Of a stretch of 64,000 bases of DNA, positions 12,501 through 22,121 are shown one piece after another; position 1 is the stretch's first letter; each line of letters starts with the position of its first letter. Location of the stretch: positions 4,543,501 through 4,607,500 of the forward strand of contig NC_061135.1 in assembly GCF_905220365.1 (NCBI RefSeq), written 5' to 3'. Made by a program: the position numbers and the translations under genes. Source of the stretch: Vanessa cardui (lineage: Eukaryota > Arthropoda > Insecta > Lepidoptera > Nymphalidae). The notes below the pieces were generated by a model. The model was not told where the DNA came from. It worked only from the letters and a program-made list of their open reading frames with translations, and searched no databases.

Positions 12501-15500
12501 GGAAATTTGTTTGCAGACAGAACACTTGTTGTTTGTAATATTTAATCATTTATCCCTTTGTAGATGCAAAACACAGCGCCCTTTCTCCAGAAGAGCGTGA
12601 CAGTGTCATGAAGAAATACGTCGAGGAACTCGAGGACTGGAAGGAGAAACAACAGGAGTTGTTTAAAATACAGGTAATCAAAATATGTGATATTAATATT
12701 TACTATTAAATTTTTATCACCTGTGATCTGTGCGCTATGAGATTGAGACGGAATTTGGTCATAGTATCGATGTTATGACTCCTCGAATAAAAGAGCGTTA
12801 AAGAATAATTTCTGAATAGGCTATTTGACTGGTTTTTAAAATCCATTTTATATTATTTAGTAGAGGTTAAGGAACCCAGTAAAAGTTGATTTTTTTATTT
12901 CTAGTACATATTTGCCGAAAAATTTCATTTATTAAATAACGCGCGAAAACGCTACTTGGGCAATATGGTGCTGCAATGGAGTCGGTGATGTCACTTTGCT
13001 GTATTTTAATCTGTGGTACATATAGTAGAAAAGCAAGGTTAACAAGCAAGTGACTTCATCATAAGCCCGGCCAATCAGGGGCGTTTTGTGTCACGTGACA
13101 AACGTTTGAAAAAATGCATTTTTATTTATTGATTTTTGAATAAATTAAGTATTATTTTCAACTTTCGTTAGTAAATAGCCATTTTTTAACTCATAATATA
13201 CACTGATTACAATAATTCACAATTAATTTTTCGCATTGTCAAATAGCCTATTATAACATTGTCACACATACATTGTTCCACCTAACTTGTTAATTATGTC
13301 TTGATATGTGATTGTTTTCTCCAGTTGAAACGCAAAGAGGATTATCATCTCGACCTCCTTGCTAACGAGTGGTCGAAGCGTCGCAGCGAGTTGGAGTACA
13401 AGCTGAGCAAGGGCGTCGAGCAGTGCCGCAACCTCGCCGCCGACCTGAGCCGCGCTACCGAGGACTTCCGCCTTCGCGGCTACCGGAACACGGAGCGAGA
13501 GAGGAAGGTAGGCTGACAATGACGAAAGGAAACATTCAAAACATACCGTATTTTTCAATATCACAAGTGTTTTGTTGATAATTCTGATACATGATTAACT
13601 ACAAACATTTCTTGATTAATATATCTTCATTTGTAATATTTCACTAAACTACATAAATACTAATTATTTTAATTAAAAATAATCTCTTATCTCGAAATGT
13701 AGATCAGTTTTGTGCATAGCAATTTTATAGTTTTGAAAATGATACAATGTTAAGAAAGACATTCGTCTCTCGTCTTTCGTATCATGTGCACGGATGCTTA
13801 TGCGGAATTCTCTGAAGTTTTTTATTACGACCTGGCTTTATTTAAACGGAAAATTACTTTTAAAATAAAATATATATATATCGTTCTTTAGCATTCATTA
13901 CCCATTCATTCAATTATTTTCACCTCACTAGTCGAACGCAAATGACATGTCAATTCAAGGTCAAAGTTGTTTATTTACCTTTTCTCCTCTTCCCATTGGA
14001 ATAGACTATAAGTCTGACAATGTTTTCTTTTACAAAACTTCTGTCATCAAAGCTGGTCTGAGAGATTGCTAAACGAAATGAGACTGCTTTTGCGCAAAAA
14101 TAAATAATCTTTCAGTTATTTCATAGGTTCTTTACATGTTGTACAGTAAGACATAGGTACTTAAAAAAAAAAAAGAAAAAAATGTTTCGTTCGATGATGT
14201 AATCCGTATGTTTTTTTTAATAGGTGAGTTGCTATTTCAATCGATTTCAAAAAGAAGGAGGCCACCTGATGGTAAATGGTCACCATCGCCCATAGACAAT
14301 GACGCTGTAAGAAATATTAACTAAGTATTCCTTAAATCGTCAATGCGCCACTAACCTTGGGAACTAAGATATTATGTCCCTTGTGCCTGTAGTTACACTG
14401 GCTCACTCACCCCTCAAACCGGAACACAACAATACTGAGTACTGTTATTTGGCGGTAGAATAACTGATGAGTGGGTGGTACCTACCCAGACGGGCTTGCA
14501 CTGCAAAGAAAAGCCCTACCACCAAGTGAATTTGTAATTATTTTATTAACATTTATGATTTAGAAAAAAAACGATTTCTTTTTTTAGTTGTTAGATGCAA
14601 AGAAGGCTCTAGAAGCACACTACACTGCAAAGTATCAGGAGTTGAGAGAGGCGTCGCAGAAGATGGAAGACGATATGAATCACCAATTGAAGCTGAAGGA
14701 CATGATTATTGAGGAGTTACAGCAGAAGTTGCAGATGCTGGAGAAACAGAATGATGTCCTTAAGGTAAAATAAATGAGTCTTAGTGGCGGATGCCTGGTA
14801 GAAGTATAATTATTCTGATGTCATCTGAAGTTTCAAAAAATAGTATAGTACGACACAAATTAGATGTAGCATCGGAAAATGCAATGGATTGAAAATGAAA
14901 CCGATTACTGCCGATTTACACGACCAATAGAAATAGCTCCCTATCGCGCCATTCGACACTTTTCGTCGCTATAGATTCTCGCGTCAGAGAAAGCAAGTGC
15001 ATGTAAATTGACTTGTCAAATTGATGATTATATTAGGTCATATGATATTACAAGTTATTACGTTTGGGCAAAGATCATATTCGCGTGATAAATAGATATT
15101 GATAATTTGGGATAGCGTACTCAATTCGGATGTGATCGGTTTTACGAATTTTGCCGATGCTACATCTAAGTTGTGTCGTACTATACCTCCCTACTTGCTG
15201 CCTCTAGCGGACATTTTTTTGAATCTTTAGACGAAACAGTATAAGCTTACATTATTGCATATTTCTAGAACAATATGAAGAATTTCGAGAAAACCGCTGA
15301 GAGCAAATATTCGGGACTAACGAAAGATCAAACTGCGAGTCTCATACAAGAATTGGTAATTATACATTGTTTGTTACTAAATACATAATATGTATGTAAT
15401 GTTAGGTTTAAGGTTTCTTAAATAAATGAATGAAATATGCATCAATTTCTTACATATTAAAAAATAATGGATATGGAAAAAATATATCTGATACTGCTAC

Positions 15501-18500
15501 CAGAAAAAGATTCTCAATTTTATTTTTAAAGTTTCGCATGCTTTCTTGTTTGTTTGCACATCTCTCCTTGCTAGGCTAAGGAAAAGCGTTGGATATTCTA
15601 CCACAGTGCTCCAATGAATTGCCATTTCATTCAACACATCCAACATTCATACAATTATATCCATCTCATTCACCGCCCAGAACAAGATGAATAATAAACA
15701 TAAAGACAAAAAATAACAGCAAGAAAATTCAGCGCTTTTAACTCGCTATCAACTAATTCCGATTAAGATTAATTTGTAGTCCACACCAGATGATATCGTA
15801 TGTATGTTTTAAAGTAATGAAAAATGTATAGTTGAATTTAACTGTCCCAGGAAAAGTTAAACAGCGATAAATTAAACGATATAGTTTTTACACACATATA
15901 TTTTAACAAGCACAGAAGGTATATACAAGAAAGATATAGCGAAGGTACAGTTATAGCGTTTAAGTAAGAAAAATAGAACAACCAAGAAATATGAGAGGAA
16001 TAAAGCGTAATAAGCAAAAGCGTTGCATGGCAACCAGTATCGAACGACTGGCGAGCGGGGTAAAATCTGCATGAAGCGAGTAATGCCTTTATTCAACGCT
16101 ACAAATGCCTTCTGCAGCGATGTTTGGAAGAAAAGTTGGATAGCGCAGTTCAGTCAAAGGCCTTCTTCAAGGAGCAGTGGGGCCGCGCCGTCAGAGAGCT
16201 GCATCTCATTAAACTCAGCACTCGCCGACAAATGCTGACTCAGCTGCGTCAGGAACGCCGGCAGCTGGGAGAAATGAGGTAAGGTCACTTTGGTCTACCC
16301 TCCCATCCTGTGTCCTAATCTACACTAATATTATAAAGAGGAAAACTTTGTTTGTTTGGTTGTAATGAATAGGCTCAAAAACTACTGGACCGATTTTAAA
16401 AATTCTTTCACCATTCGAAAGCTAAATTAATCCCGCGTAACATAGGCTAAATTTTATTTTGAAAAAAATAGGGTTCCGTCAGATATTTTGGGTTTTTCGG
16501 ACAAAAAAGGAAAAAATCTTTAGGTTTTTTTTATTCTCAAGGTTTTTTTGCGTATGATGCCTAAACTATAAAAGATAGAACTATAAAATGTTCTAACTCC
16601 GGTCCTTAGAGGGTATAATGGCCTCCGACCCTAAGAACCTCATCAGATTCGTGGCTGATGTTGGTCTGGCTGAGGTGTTGTGATCACGAATTTGAGGTTT
16701 ATCACAATAGATCCAAGCGCCGGTTGCAGTAATTCTTCAAATGTGACCGTGCCTCAGCAGTAGGGATATTAAAAGACTGATTATGAACCGTTATCTACGC
16801 GGGCGAAGCCGCGGGCGACCGCTAGTGTTCTATAAACTCAAACTCAAGTAACTTTATTCAATATAGAAGCATTACACTTTCTTGTTGATGGTCAATTGAA
16901 ACACTACCACCGGTTCGGAAAGAAAATACCCTCACCTGAGAAGAACCGGCGAAAGAAACTCAGCGGGTTTTTTTTTTTTTCGTTTGTCTTATGTATTATA
17001 TAAATAAACAATTTAATATGAGATGAAATAGCCAGGAGGCGATCGTTTCATTCCCAAGGTGTGCTACCGATCATGAACTCATTAATTGTATAGTAACCTT
17101 TTGCACACAGGCGTTCCTTAATAAATTTTTTTTAAATTTGGCAACAGAGGCATTTTGAACGCTTTCTGGGATCCTGTTGTAAAACCGTATACATTGCCCC
17201 ACAAAGGAGTTACTGACTCTACTCTACTATAATCATCACCATCGTAAAAGTAATCAATAATAAAAATGTAGAAGAAACCCGTATTGTTTAAATTTCTTTG
17301 ACACCTGTAATGGTTCACTATACTAGTTTACTATGGTCGTTTGTTTGGTATGTGGTCATAAATGCTCATAGACATTGGTACTGTAATACATATTAATCAC
17401 ATCTCATAATAACCTTGGGAACTAAGATGTAATATCCCGTGTACTTATACTGACTCACTCAGCCTCAAAACCGGAACACAATAATACACATAGTATTATT
17501 TTGCTGTTTGGCGGTAGAATATGAGTGTAGTAGTGTAGTGTGGACGGTACCTATCCAGAGAGATAGACGAGCTTGCATAAAGCCTTACCACCATTCATTT
17601 GTAATTTTACCTATATGTAGTATTTATGTACATTAATCAATATACATAATTTTTTTTCTCAATTTAAATATACTCTGTATTTAATCAAATGTGATATAAA
17701 TGTCTTTTTTAATGAAGTTGTATTCGCCGATTTTGTAAGTATAATACATAACGTGTGAGTATCCTGTCTTAAAAAAAAATAATTAAACGGTTGATTTCAC
17801 TGAACTGATTTGAATTGTGATTATAATCATAAAATTTGTATGATATATCGCCAACGTCCATACCACGTTGAATACACCGGTTCTCGTCCGATCACCGAAG
17901 TTAAGCAACGTCGGGCGCGTTCAGTACTTGGATGGGTGACCGCCTGGGAACACCGCGTGTCGTTGGCCTTTTTGTTATATATTGTTGTAATGCATTTTAG
18001 TATTTCATAGTTATAAAAATATGACAAATTGTTTCAGCCTGGATCCCATCGAAGATAAAGAAGAGAATCAAACAAATGTGGATATCGATAAACTGAAAGA
18101 CAATTATTATGTTGACATTCTAGCGAATAGTCCTGCATTGAATTCACATACAATTATGAGTAAGTATAAAACGTTCATGAAAAAAAAAACACGGTTTTAA
18201 AAACGGAATCAAAATATATTTTGTTCAAATTGACTCTACGAAGGCCGTAATAATTTACATTGGCGAACTAGCTATTATATAGCCAACATAGTTTACTTCT
18301 CTTTTTAATGTAAAGTGGGAAAATCAAAATATACTTTATCTTTTGCAAACACTTCGGAATGGTTATTTAACGAACTATATTTAGTGAAGCTGAAGAACCG
18401 GCAAGAACTCAGTAGTTACGACAGTGGTAGTATTCTCTTTATTGTCAAATATTGCAAGTAACAGTTTTTTTTAGATATTTTTTCCCACATACTTTTTCTA

Positions 18501-19466
18501 CTTTATCACTGGCTTCCTGATTTCAATCAGCGGCGGTTGTTTTCAATTTCATTATATAGTGAAAATATATTTATTTTTTTGTTAATTGATTCACGCAATT
18601 TATTTTTATAGGCCCTGAATTGGAGTTGGGTGATTTAAAGTAAGTTGGTATCCATATGTTTGCTAGTAATTCATGTTATTTATTATTTTTAACACAATAC
18701 GAAGGCGGTGGATTAATGACCTGATGATTGGTTAAAGTACATTTAATCGATGATGTTCTTTTATATTATATTGCTTTCATTATTTACATATTGTAAATAA
18801 AAAATGCTTTTGTTTATTGCTTCTTCATACATTATCTATCTATTAATAATGTGATACAACAATTTACAGAAAAATAAATAAGATATTACCTTATATATTA
18901 TTTATTTTTATTATATGTAAGAATGTTGGGATTAAATAGTAATATAAAATGCACTTTCTATCCTACCACAGCTCAAGTTCATATATGAACATACGTCTGC
19001 TTCTGCCGTGAAATAAAAAGTTTTTATTGATTTTAACCTATTTAGTGTAGTGTATGTGTCGCTACATTGTGCTACTGAAACCACTATTTTGTAATCTGTA
19101 TAATAAGATGAAGTATTTCTTTTCCTAATAACTCAACATGCTTGGCTTCTCAAAATAATATTCAATTGTTTTTATTTGTATTATAATATCTCTTATCTTA
19201 GGTAAAGATACTATAGTCTACATATGCTAAATTAAAAAGATTTAATGTAAAATATGCACTCAAAAATACAGTAAATTTAAAAACACTTCCCTAATAATAT
19301 TATTAAATTTACTTACAGAAATGCTACCAAAACTACATCAAGCGATAAGCTTGGAGAACTTATCATGCAAAGAGATCAACTCATAAGACAAGATAATCCC
19401 GACGAAGATACGATTAAGCAGCTTAATCACGAAATAAGAAATATGCTTATTAATTGTGGTACTTGA
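3572..19466 (+). CDS. CEP120: Centrosomal protein CEP120 orthologue (20 coding exons, 840 aa)
   Basis: CEP120 is a centriole daughter-enriched protein needed for centriole elongation and basal-body function. Exons I place: 3572-3623, 3692-3839, 4205-4337, 4891-5001, 5122-5227, 5490-5638, 5757-5839, 6284-6420, 6799-7007, 8153-8322, 11233-11382, 12415-12473, 12564-12673, 13325-13507, 14588-14764, 15269-15355, 16118-16278, 18038-18159, 18612-18639, 19319-19466. They sum to 2523 nt (841 codons with TGA), and every junction keeps frame. An in-frame TAA at 3557 supports the start. Residues about 1-135 form a C2 domain (MDELRGPTIQIVLNVREG, then TDPVVPSHAPVFDAELVWE). A second C2-like region spans about 184-376. 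A coiled coil spans about 503-742, with EQWGRAVRELHLIK matching the vertebrate QQWGRALKELARLK segment. The conserved tail has ELIMQRDQLI. Human CEP120 is 986 residues; the central third C2 domain is missing here. Intron 1 is GC-AG. The exon 11 donor was chosen by frame (GA|GTACGA). Confidence 0.9.
3624..3691 (+). other. CEP120: CEP120 intron 1, GC-AG splice type, 68 bp
   Basis: The exon ends GTCAGAGAAG and the intron begins GCAAAT, a good match to the AG|GCAAGT consensus of GC-AG introns. It ends TTTTTCAG. Joining here gives MDELRGPTIQIVLNVREG followed by LGFGFLKCPFIVSG, which aligns column by column with the start of vertebrate CEP120. Reading through instead gives a stop two codons later (GGC AAA TAA). 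Confidence 0.8.
4560..4613. repeat. Perfect palindrome, 25-bp arms, 4-nt loop
   Basis: The arms 4560-4584 and 4589-4613 are exact reverse complements (CTAAAACAAAATATAGGGCA at the outer left), separated by AGCC. It lies in CEP120 intron 3. No flanking target duplication or terminal structure suggests a transposon. The form fits a fold-back replication error or a very short MITE remnant. Confidence 0.9.
5922..6217 (-). mobile_element. tRNA-derived SINE (family A), near full length
   Basis: On the minus strand it begins with a tRNA-like head (GAGTCGAGATGGCCCAGTGG; B box like GGTTCAAACCC) and ends with a tail containing GGGAGAGGAGGCC and a short CAA-type run. A perfect 10-bp target duplication AGATCATCCC flanks it (5912-5921 and 6218-6227). 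The head carries a tandem copy of about 21 bp ending CATCTCGACTC. It sits in CEP120 intron 7. This family is common in butterflies; I do not assign a database name. Confidence 0.88.
7071..7262 (+). mobile_element. tRNA-derived SINE (family G)
   Basis: This is a different tRNA-like head from family A: GACCTCCGTGGTCGAGTAGTG (A box) and GGATTCGATTTC (diverged B box), followed by the body motif TGGTACCGTCGTTGCTTCTG. A reverse-strand relative lies at about 40930-41180. It is in CEP120 intron 9, just past the donor site, so the exon's open frame runs on into it by chance. Confidence 0.75.
7701..7983 (+). mobile_element. hAT-like MITE (family CAATGAT), copy 1
   Basis: A non-coding 283-bp element with terminal inverted repeats starting CAATGA and running through TAAACAGATATGTTAT. 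It is flanked by a perfect 8-bp target duplication CTTATTAG (7693-7700, 7984-7991). The 8-bp duplication and CA...TG ends fit the hAT superfamily. An internal hairpin AAACGTCC-TAATT-GGACGTTT-like segment is shared with the copies at 27416 and 30005. It lies in CEP120 intron 9. Confidence 0.85.
9590..9638. repeat. Perfect palindrome, 23-bp arms, 3-nt loop
   Basis: Arms 9590-9612 and 9616-9638 are exact reverse complements (GGGGGAAAGCATTAGTGAAT outer left), separated by TCC. The palindrome interrupts the reverse-transcriptase reading of the LINE remnant just after GGKALVN, so it arose after the LINE inserted. Confidence 0.9.
9641..9865 (+). repeat. Local direct duplication of about 100 bp, period about 125 bp
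   Basis: The unit 9641-9741 recurs at 9766-9865 with few differences. It covers the LINE segment encoding the WITSFLADRSIKVV region. Both units end with ATTCGTCAATGCAGTG. It is a tandem duplication inside the decayed LINE. Confidence 0.85.
10618..10920 (+). mobile_element. tRNA-derived SINE (family A), full length
   Basis: It starts with the tRNA-like head GCCGAGATTGCCGAGTAG and a B box GGTTCAAACCC. It continues through the family body (CTCGTGCTCAGCGGTGAAGG, CCACCAACCCGCATTGG, GGGAGAGGAGGCC) and ends in a GTT repeat and a T run. It lies just inside the right end of the hAT-like shell. No clean target duplication is visible. Confidence 0.85.
11060..11174 (-). mobile_element. Internally deleted SINE (family A) with 9-bp target duplication
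   Basis: Only the tail (CTGTAAATTCCCACTGCTGG, GGCCTCCTCTCCCTTTGA) and the tRNA-like head (rc of ATCGGTTAAGATGCACGCG) remain, joined directly; the roughly 170-bp body is missing. The flanking GATATCCAA (11051-11059 and 11175-11183) shows it inserted in one event. It is in CEP120 intron 10. Confidence 0.8.
12243..12361 (+). rRNA. 5S rRNA gene copy 1 (variant)
   Basis: A full-length 5S rRNA sequence starting GCCAACGTCC and ending CGTTGGCC, followed by a T5 run (CTTTTTG), the normal RNA polymerase III stop. The internal promoter is intact (AGTTAAGCAACG, GGATGGGTGACCGCCTGGGA). It has two private changes against copy 2 (CAC for CAT near base 12; GTTG for GTTC near base 34) and shares GCGCGTTCAG with the other copies where 5S normally has a G for the first T. 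It is in CEP120 intron 11, same strand. Confidence 0.9.
12817..13250 (+). mobile_element. Tc1/mariner-like MITE (family GGCTATTTGAC), copy 1
   Basis: A non-coding element bounded by TA and the inverted repeats GGCTATTTGAC...GTCAAATAGCC. The reverse-oriented relative at 56278-56724 shares its body, including TGTCACGTGACA and ACGCGCGAAAACGCTACTTGG. The TA flanks suggest Tc1/mariner ancestry. It occupies most of CEP120 intron 13. Confidence 0.8.
14260..14526 (+). repeat. Dispersed repeat family B
   Basis: A roughly 270-bp lepidopteran interspersed repeat running from GGCCACCTGATGGTAAATGG through CAATGACGCTGTAAGAAAT, TGTAGTTACACTGGCTCACT and TGGCGGTAGAATAACTGATG to AGCCCTACCACC. It has no inverted repeats and no coding frame, so it is probably a non-autonomous element of uncertain class. 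Related copies occur at least nine more times in this window. This one is in CEP120 intron 14. Confidence 0.8.
14843..15186. mobile_element. MITE with about 38-bp inverted repeats
   Basis: The left end GTATAGTACGACACAAATTA and the reverse complement of the right end agree at about 36 of 38 positions, through TAGATGTAGCATCGG. TA dinucleotides at the edges are compatible with a TA target duplication. It is 344 bp, non-coding, and lies in CEP120 intron 15. Confidence 0.8.
16319..16825 (+). mobile_element. Non-autonomous Helitron
   Basis: It begins TCTACACTAATATTATAAAG and ends GCGACCGCTAG, inserted between A and T, with a short GC-rich hairpin (CGCGG...CCGCG) just before the CTAG end. These are the diagnostic features of Helitrons. 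The subterminal AAAACTACTGGACCGATTTT is typical of lepidopteran copies. No Rep/helicase is present. It starts 41 bases after the CEP120 exon 17 donor. Confidence 0.82.
16834..17318 (-). mobile_element. 3' end of a CR1/Zenon-like LINE
   Basis: Read on the minus strand, it encodes the last residues of a reverse transcriptase (GQCIRFYNRIPESVQNASVA, then KFKKNLL) ending at TGA near 17074. A 3' UTR with the motif GAACCGGTGGTAG-like pair (AAGAACCGGCG / ACCACCGGTTCGG on plus) follows, then a TTGAGTTTGAG tail. It is 5'-truncated and directly adjoins the Helitron in CEP120 intron 17. Confidence 0.75.
17345..17605 (+). repeat. Dispersed repeat family B, diverged
   Basis: It matches the family B order (CATAGACATTGG, ACCTTGGGAACTAAGATGT, ACTGACTCACTC, GGAACACAATAATAC, TTTGGCGGTAGAATA, GCCTTACCACCA) with many substitutions and a short local expansion of TAGTGTAG. 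Confidence 0.65.
17850..17968 (+). rRNA. 5S rRNA gene copy 2 (closest to canonical)
   Basis: A complete 119-bp 5S rRNA, GCCAACGTCCATACCACG...CGTTGGCC, followed by T5 as a polymerase III terminator. Box A and box C type internal control sequences are intact. It shares the GCGCGTTCAG variant with the other two copies but has no further private change that I can see. Its 5' flank AATTTGT..TATATC resembles that of copy 1, an AT-rich element about 25 bases upstream. It is in CEP120 intron 17, same strand as the host gene. Confidence 0.92.
18310..18425 (-). mobile_element. Probable CR1/Zenon-like LINE 3' UTR scrap
   Basis: The order AAATCAAAATATACTTTATC ... TTCGGAAT ... AGTGAAGCTGAAGAACCGGCAAGAA...CTCAG parallels the 3' UTR pieces at 16834 and 38597. 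It is diverged and carries no coding sequence. It is in CEP120 intron 18. Confidence 0.45.
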
Positions 19467-19905
19467 CCTTAGTTTTATTCAGGAAGCGTTAATATACTGA
19501 CAAATACATTTTTATAGAATCATTTCGACTTTTATTTTGCGATATTACATCTTTTACGATTATTACATATTGATGCATTTTAAAATATTGACCGTTAAAT
19601 CGATTAAAATTAAAACCAAGCCTTTTATATAGTACATTATATCCACAATAAAGACTAGCAGTACAAGCTCTCCATGGTACTGGCAACTCTGCAATTTGTG
19701 AATTTGACACATGGGAAGTGACTATGTGCAGTGACGTATTATATTTATTCATTCAGGATTCTTCGATTACAAGAAAATTATATACTTTTGTACTAATATT
19801 AATTTGTTCGACTTCATTTGCGTGACATGAACACTTTGATTGTGTTTAACATTTAAATAAATACAGTAAAAGTTGACTTTTACATGTTTTTCTATTACAC
19901 AAACA

Positions 19906-20586
19906 ATGGCAAAAACTAAGGTTACTGGAGCGACTAGTAGACTAAAACAAGATTACCTCCGGCTGAAAAATGATCCTGTACCATATGTGACTGCGGAACC
20001 CGTTCCTTCAAACATTCTAGAATGGCATTACGTTGTAAAAGGTCCCGAAAAAAGTCCGTATGAAGGCGGATACTATCACGGAAAAATTATATTTCCAAGA
20101 GAATTTCCTTTTAAGCCCCCTTCTATCTACATGATTACTCCAAATGGACGATTCAAGACGAATACAAAATTGTGCCTTAGCATAACTGATTTCCACCCAG
20201 ACACATGGAACCCAGCTTGGTCTATTTCCACAATTTTGACTGGTCTGCTCAGTTTTATGCTAGAGAAAACCCCAACGTTAGGTTCCATCGTGACTTCAGA
20301 CTACCAAAAGCGCTGTTTAGCTGCGGAATCCCTCGAAATAAATCTAAAAAACAAAATGTTTTGTGAACTATTTCCTGAATATGTAGAAGAGATTGAACAA
20401 CTGCTGAAAGAAAGGCAAGAGGCAATCCTACACACAGAAAACACAAATAATAGCGGTGGTAGTGAAGTGGTGACTGAACAGCAGTCTAACATGTACTATA
20501 TTTTGACTAATCTTTTTGTGCTTGTCGGTTTTGTTTTTCTTGCTTATATGGTCAAATATGTTTTAGTCTCAATATCTAATGACTAA
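19906..20586 (+). CDS. UBE2J2: Ubiquitin-conjugating enzyme E2 J2, single exon, 226 aa
   Basis: A tail-anchored E2 enzyme of the ER membrane (UBE2J2/Ubc6 group) that works in ER-associated degradation with membrane E3 ligases. The UBC fold covers residues about 8-165. The segment LEWHYVVKGPEKSPYEGGYY and FPREFPFKPPSIYMITPNGR are nearly identical to the human protein. The catalytic cysteine is C90 in TKLCLSITDFHPDTWNPAW. Residues about 195-220 form the C-terminal membrane anchor (YYILTNLFVLVGFVFLAYMV). An in-frame TAA at 19867 with no ATG before 19906 fixes the start; an open frame from a TTG at 19873 is not the likely start. Human UBE2J2 has 259 residues; the linker before the anchor is shorter here. 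The whole CDS is intronless. It follows CEP120 by 439 bp on the same strand and is convergent with Cp190. Confidence 0.95.
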   Translation: MAKTKVTGATSRLKQDYLRLKNDPVPYVTAEPVPSNILEWHYVVKGPEKSPYEGGYYHGKIIFPREFPFKPPSIYMITPNGRFKTNTKLCLSITDFHPDTWNPAWSISTILTGLLSFMLEKTPTLGSIVTSDYQKRCLAAESLEINLKNKMFCELFPEYVEEIEQLLKERQEAILHTENTNNSGGSEVVTEQQSNMYYILTNLFVLVGFVFLAYMVKYVLVSISND

Positions 20587-22121
20587 GCAATAAATAATAC
20601 TTTTTATAAATGTAAATAATGTAATTAATTGTGTACATAAAACATTCTTTAGAGAGAAATTAATCATATAATTAATGTTTATCGCTACAAAAAATATCTA
20701 AATTTAGATATATCTATTTCTCTAACTTTCTTACATTGCTTCACATTGTTAATAAGCTTATTATTGATATCAAAAAATACAAACTAGAAATTGCCTAAAC
20801 TTCAAATAATCAAAGTTAAGGTTGTTTGAGATTGTCTGATACAATTTCACTTTTCAACTTTTTATGAATAATCATAGTTCTATAAATTTCTATCTGTTAC
20901 CATAACTTTCTCATCTTCGTAGGTAATGTATTTATCTTTTAGCACTTTCAGATAAGATGTAGGATTCTTCTCATAAAACACTATGTAATGTGAAGTATCT
21001 TTTAACATCATTATTTTCAATTTAAATATGTATGTTTAGTATTTTTGTGTTATTTCCTAGTTATGTTGATTTGTTAAGAAACTGTGATAAAGAAACAGTC
21101 TTGGAAAACTCCACTGTTCTTAAAATCTAACTTATATTCCATTATTTGTGAATTTTATTTAATAATCAGACTTAATGTTTGTCTATTTGTTTTATATTTA
21201 TGCAGAAATGTAAACAATTGGCAATGTGCTCCGTCACTAGTATTGTCTTTGCATTTAAAATGTAAATGCATTGAATTATTTCAACTTGTCAGAAAACTTA
21301 AATTGTTTTAATTAACAATTATTTAGTGACAAATAATAAAAATGCACCTAAGGAAAGATAGTATTGTGTAATTGGCTAGTACTAAAATGAATATATAAAT
21401 AAATAGTATTTTTTATACTTAATTGTTGTTTCTATATTATCATGCCCTGTTTTATTGTAAAAATAGTTTCATGATTACCATTATGAATAAAGCTGATTAA
21501 ATCAAACAAAGTTTTACTTATAATATCTAATTTAATTATTTACCATACATTGTGTATTTTAGCAGTTATCATATTTTTAACATGGGATGTGGTCCAAATA
21601 TAACGCACTTTTTTGACATATGTAAATAAAATTTGCTAAATGAGACTCTGAGCATTACTGAATTATGATGTTAACAACATTTTATAATATTCAATATTAC
21701 AAATTATTAACATTACAATGTATGTATATAATATAAATATATAATTGAAAGCACACTAACATGAGCTAAACTTTGATTGTTTACTTAGAAGACTCAATAA
21801 CAGACTATTACAGTACAATTACATTGGTTTACACACTGTCAAACTACAAAGGAAATATAATCATTTTACATTACACAATGTACATTTTTATGTATATAAT
21901 GTACAGAAATAAATCTCATAATTTACAATAAAGTATAAAAAAACAATAGATCTAATTGTGTTTTAAATTTTACACGAGAATGGATAGGAAATATTTCCTA
22001 AATAATACAAAATTCATGTCTATTGTGTATAGGAGTAATTATTATTTTATAGATACAAAAAAACACAAAAAAATGTAAATGTATATAATAATTAAGTTAA
22101 ATTTTCTCAGATCAGTCCTTA
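20587..22121. other. Convergent 3' UTR region between UBE2J2 and Cp190
   Basis: There is no coding gene. Plus-strand AATAAA signals occur at 20589 (only 3 nt after the UBE2J2 stop), about 21335 and about 21485. A minus-strand AATAAA (TTTATT on plus at 21451-21456) could end the Cp190 transcript, so the two 3' UTRs may overlap. The sequence is otherwise AT-rich without recognisable repeats. Confidence 0.5.

Noticed and set aside
19873..19905. Extra 11 codons at the front of UBE2J2
   Set aside because: They begin at a TTG after an in-frame stop; the first ATG (19906) aligns with known UBE2J2 starts.
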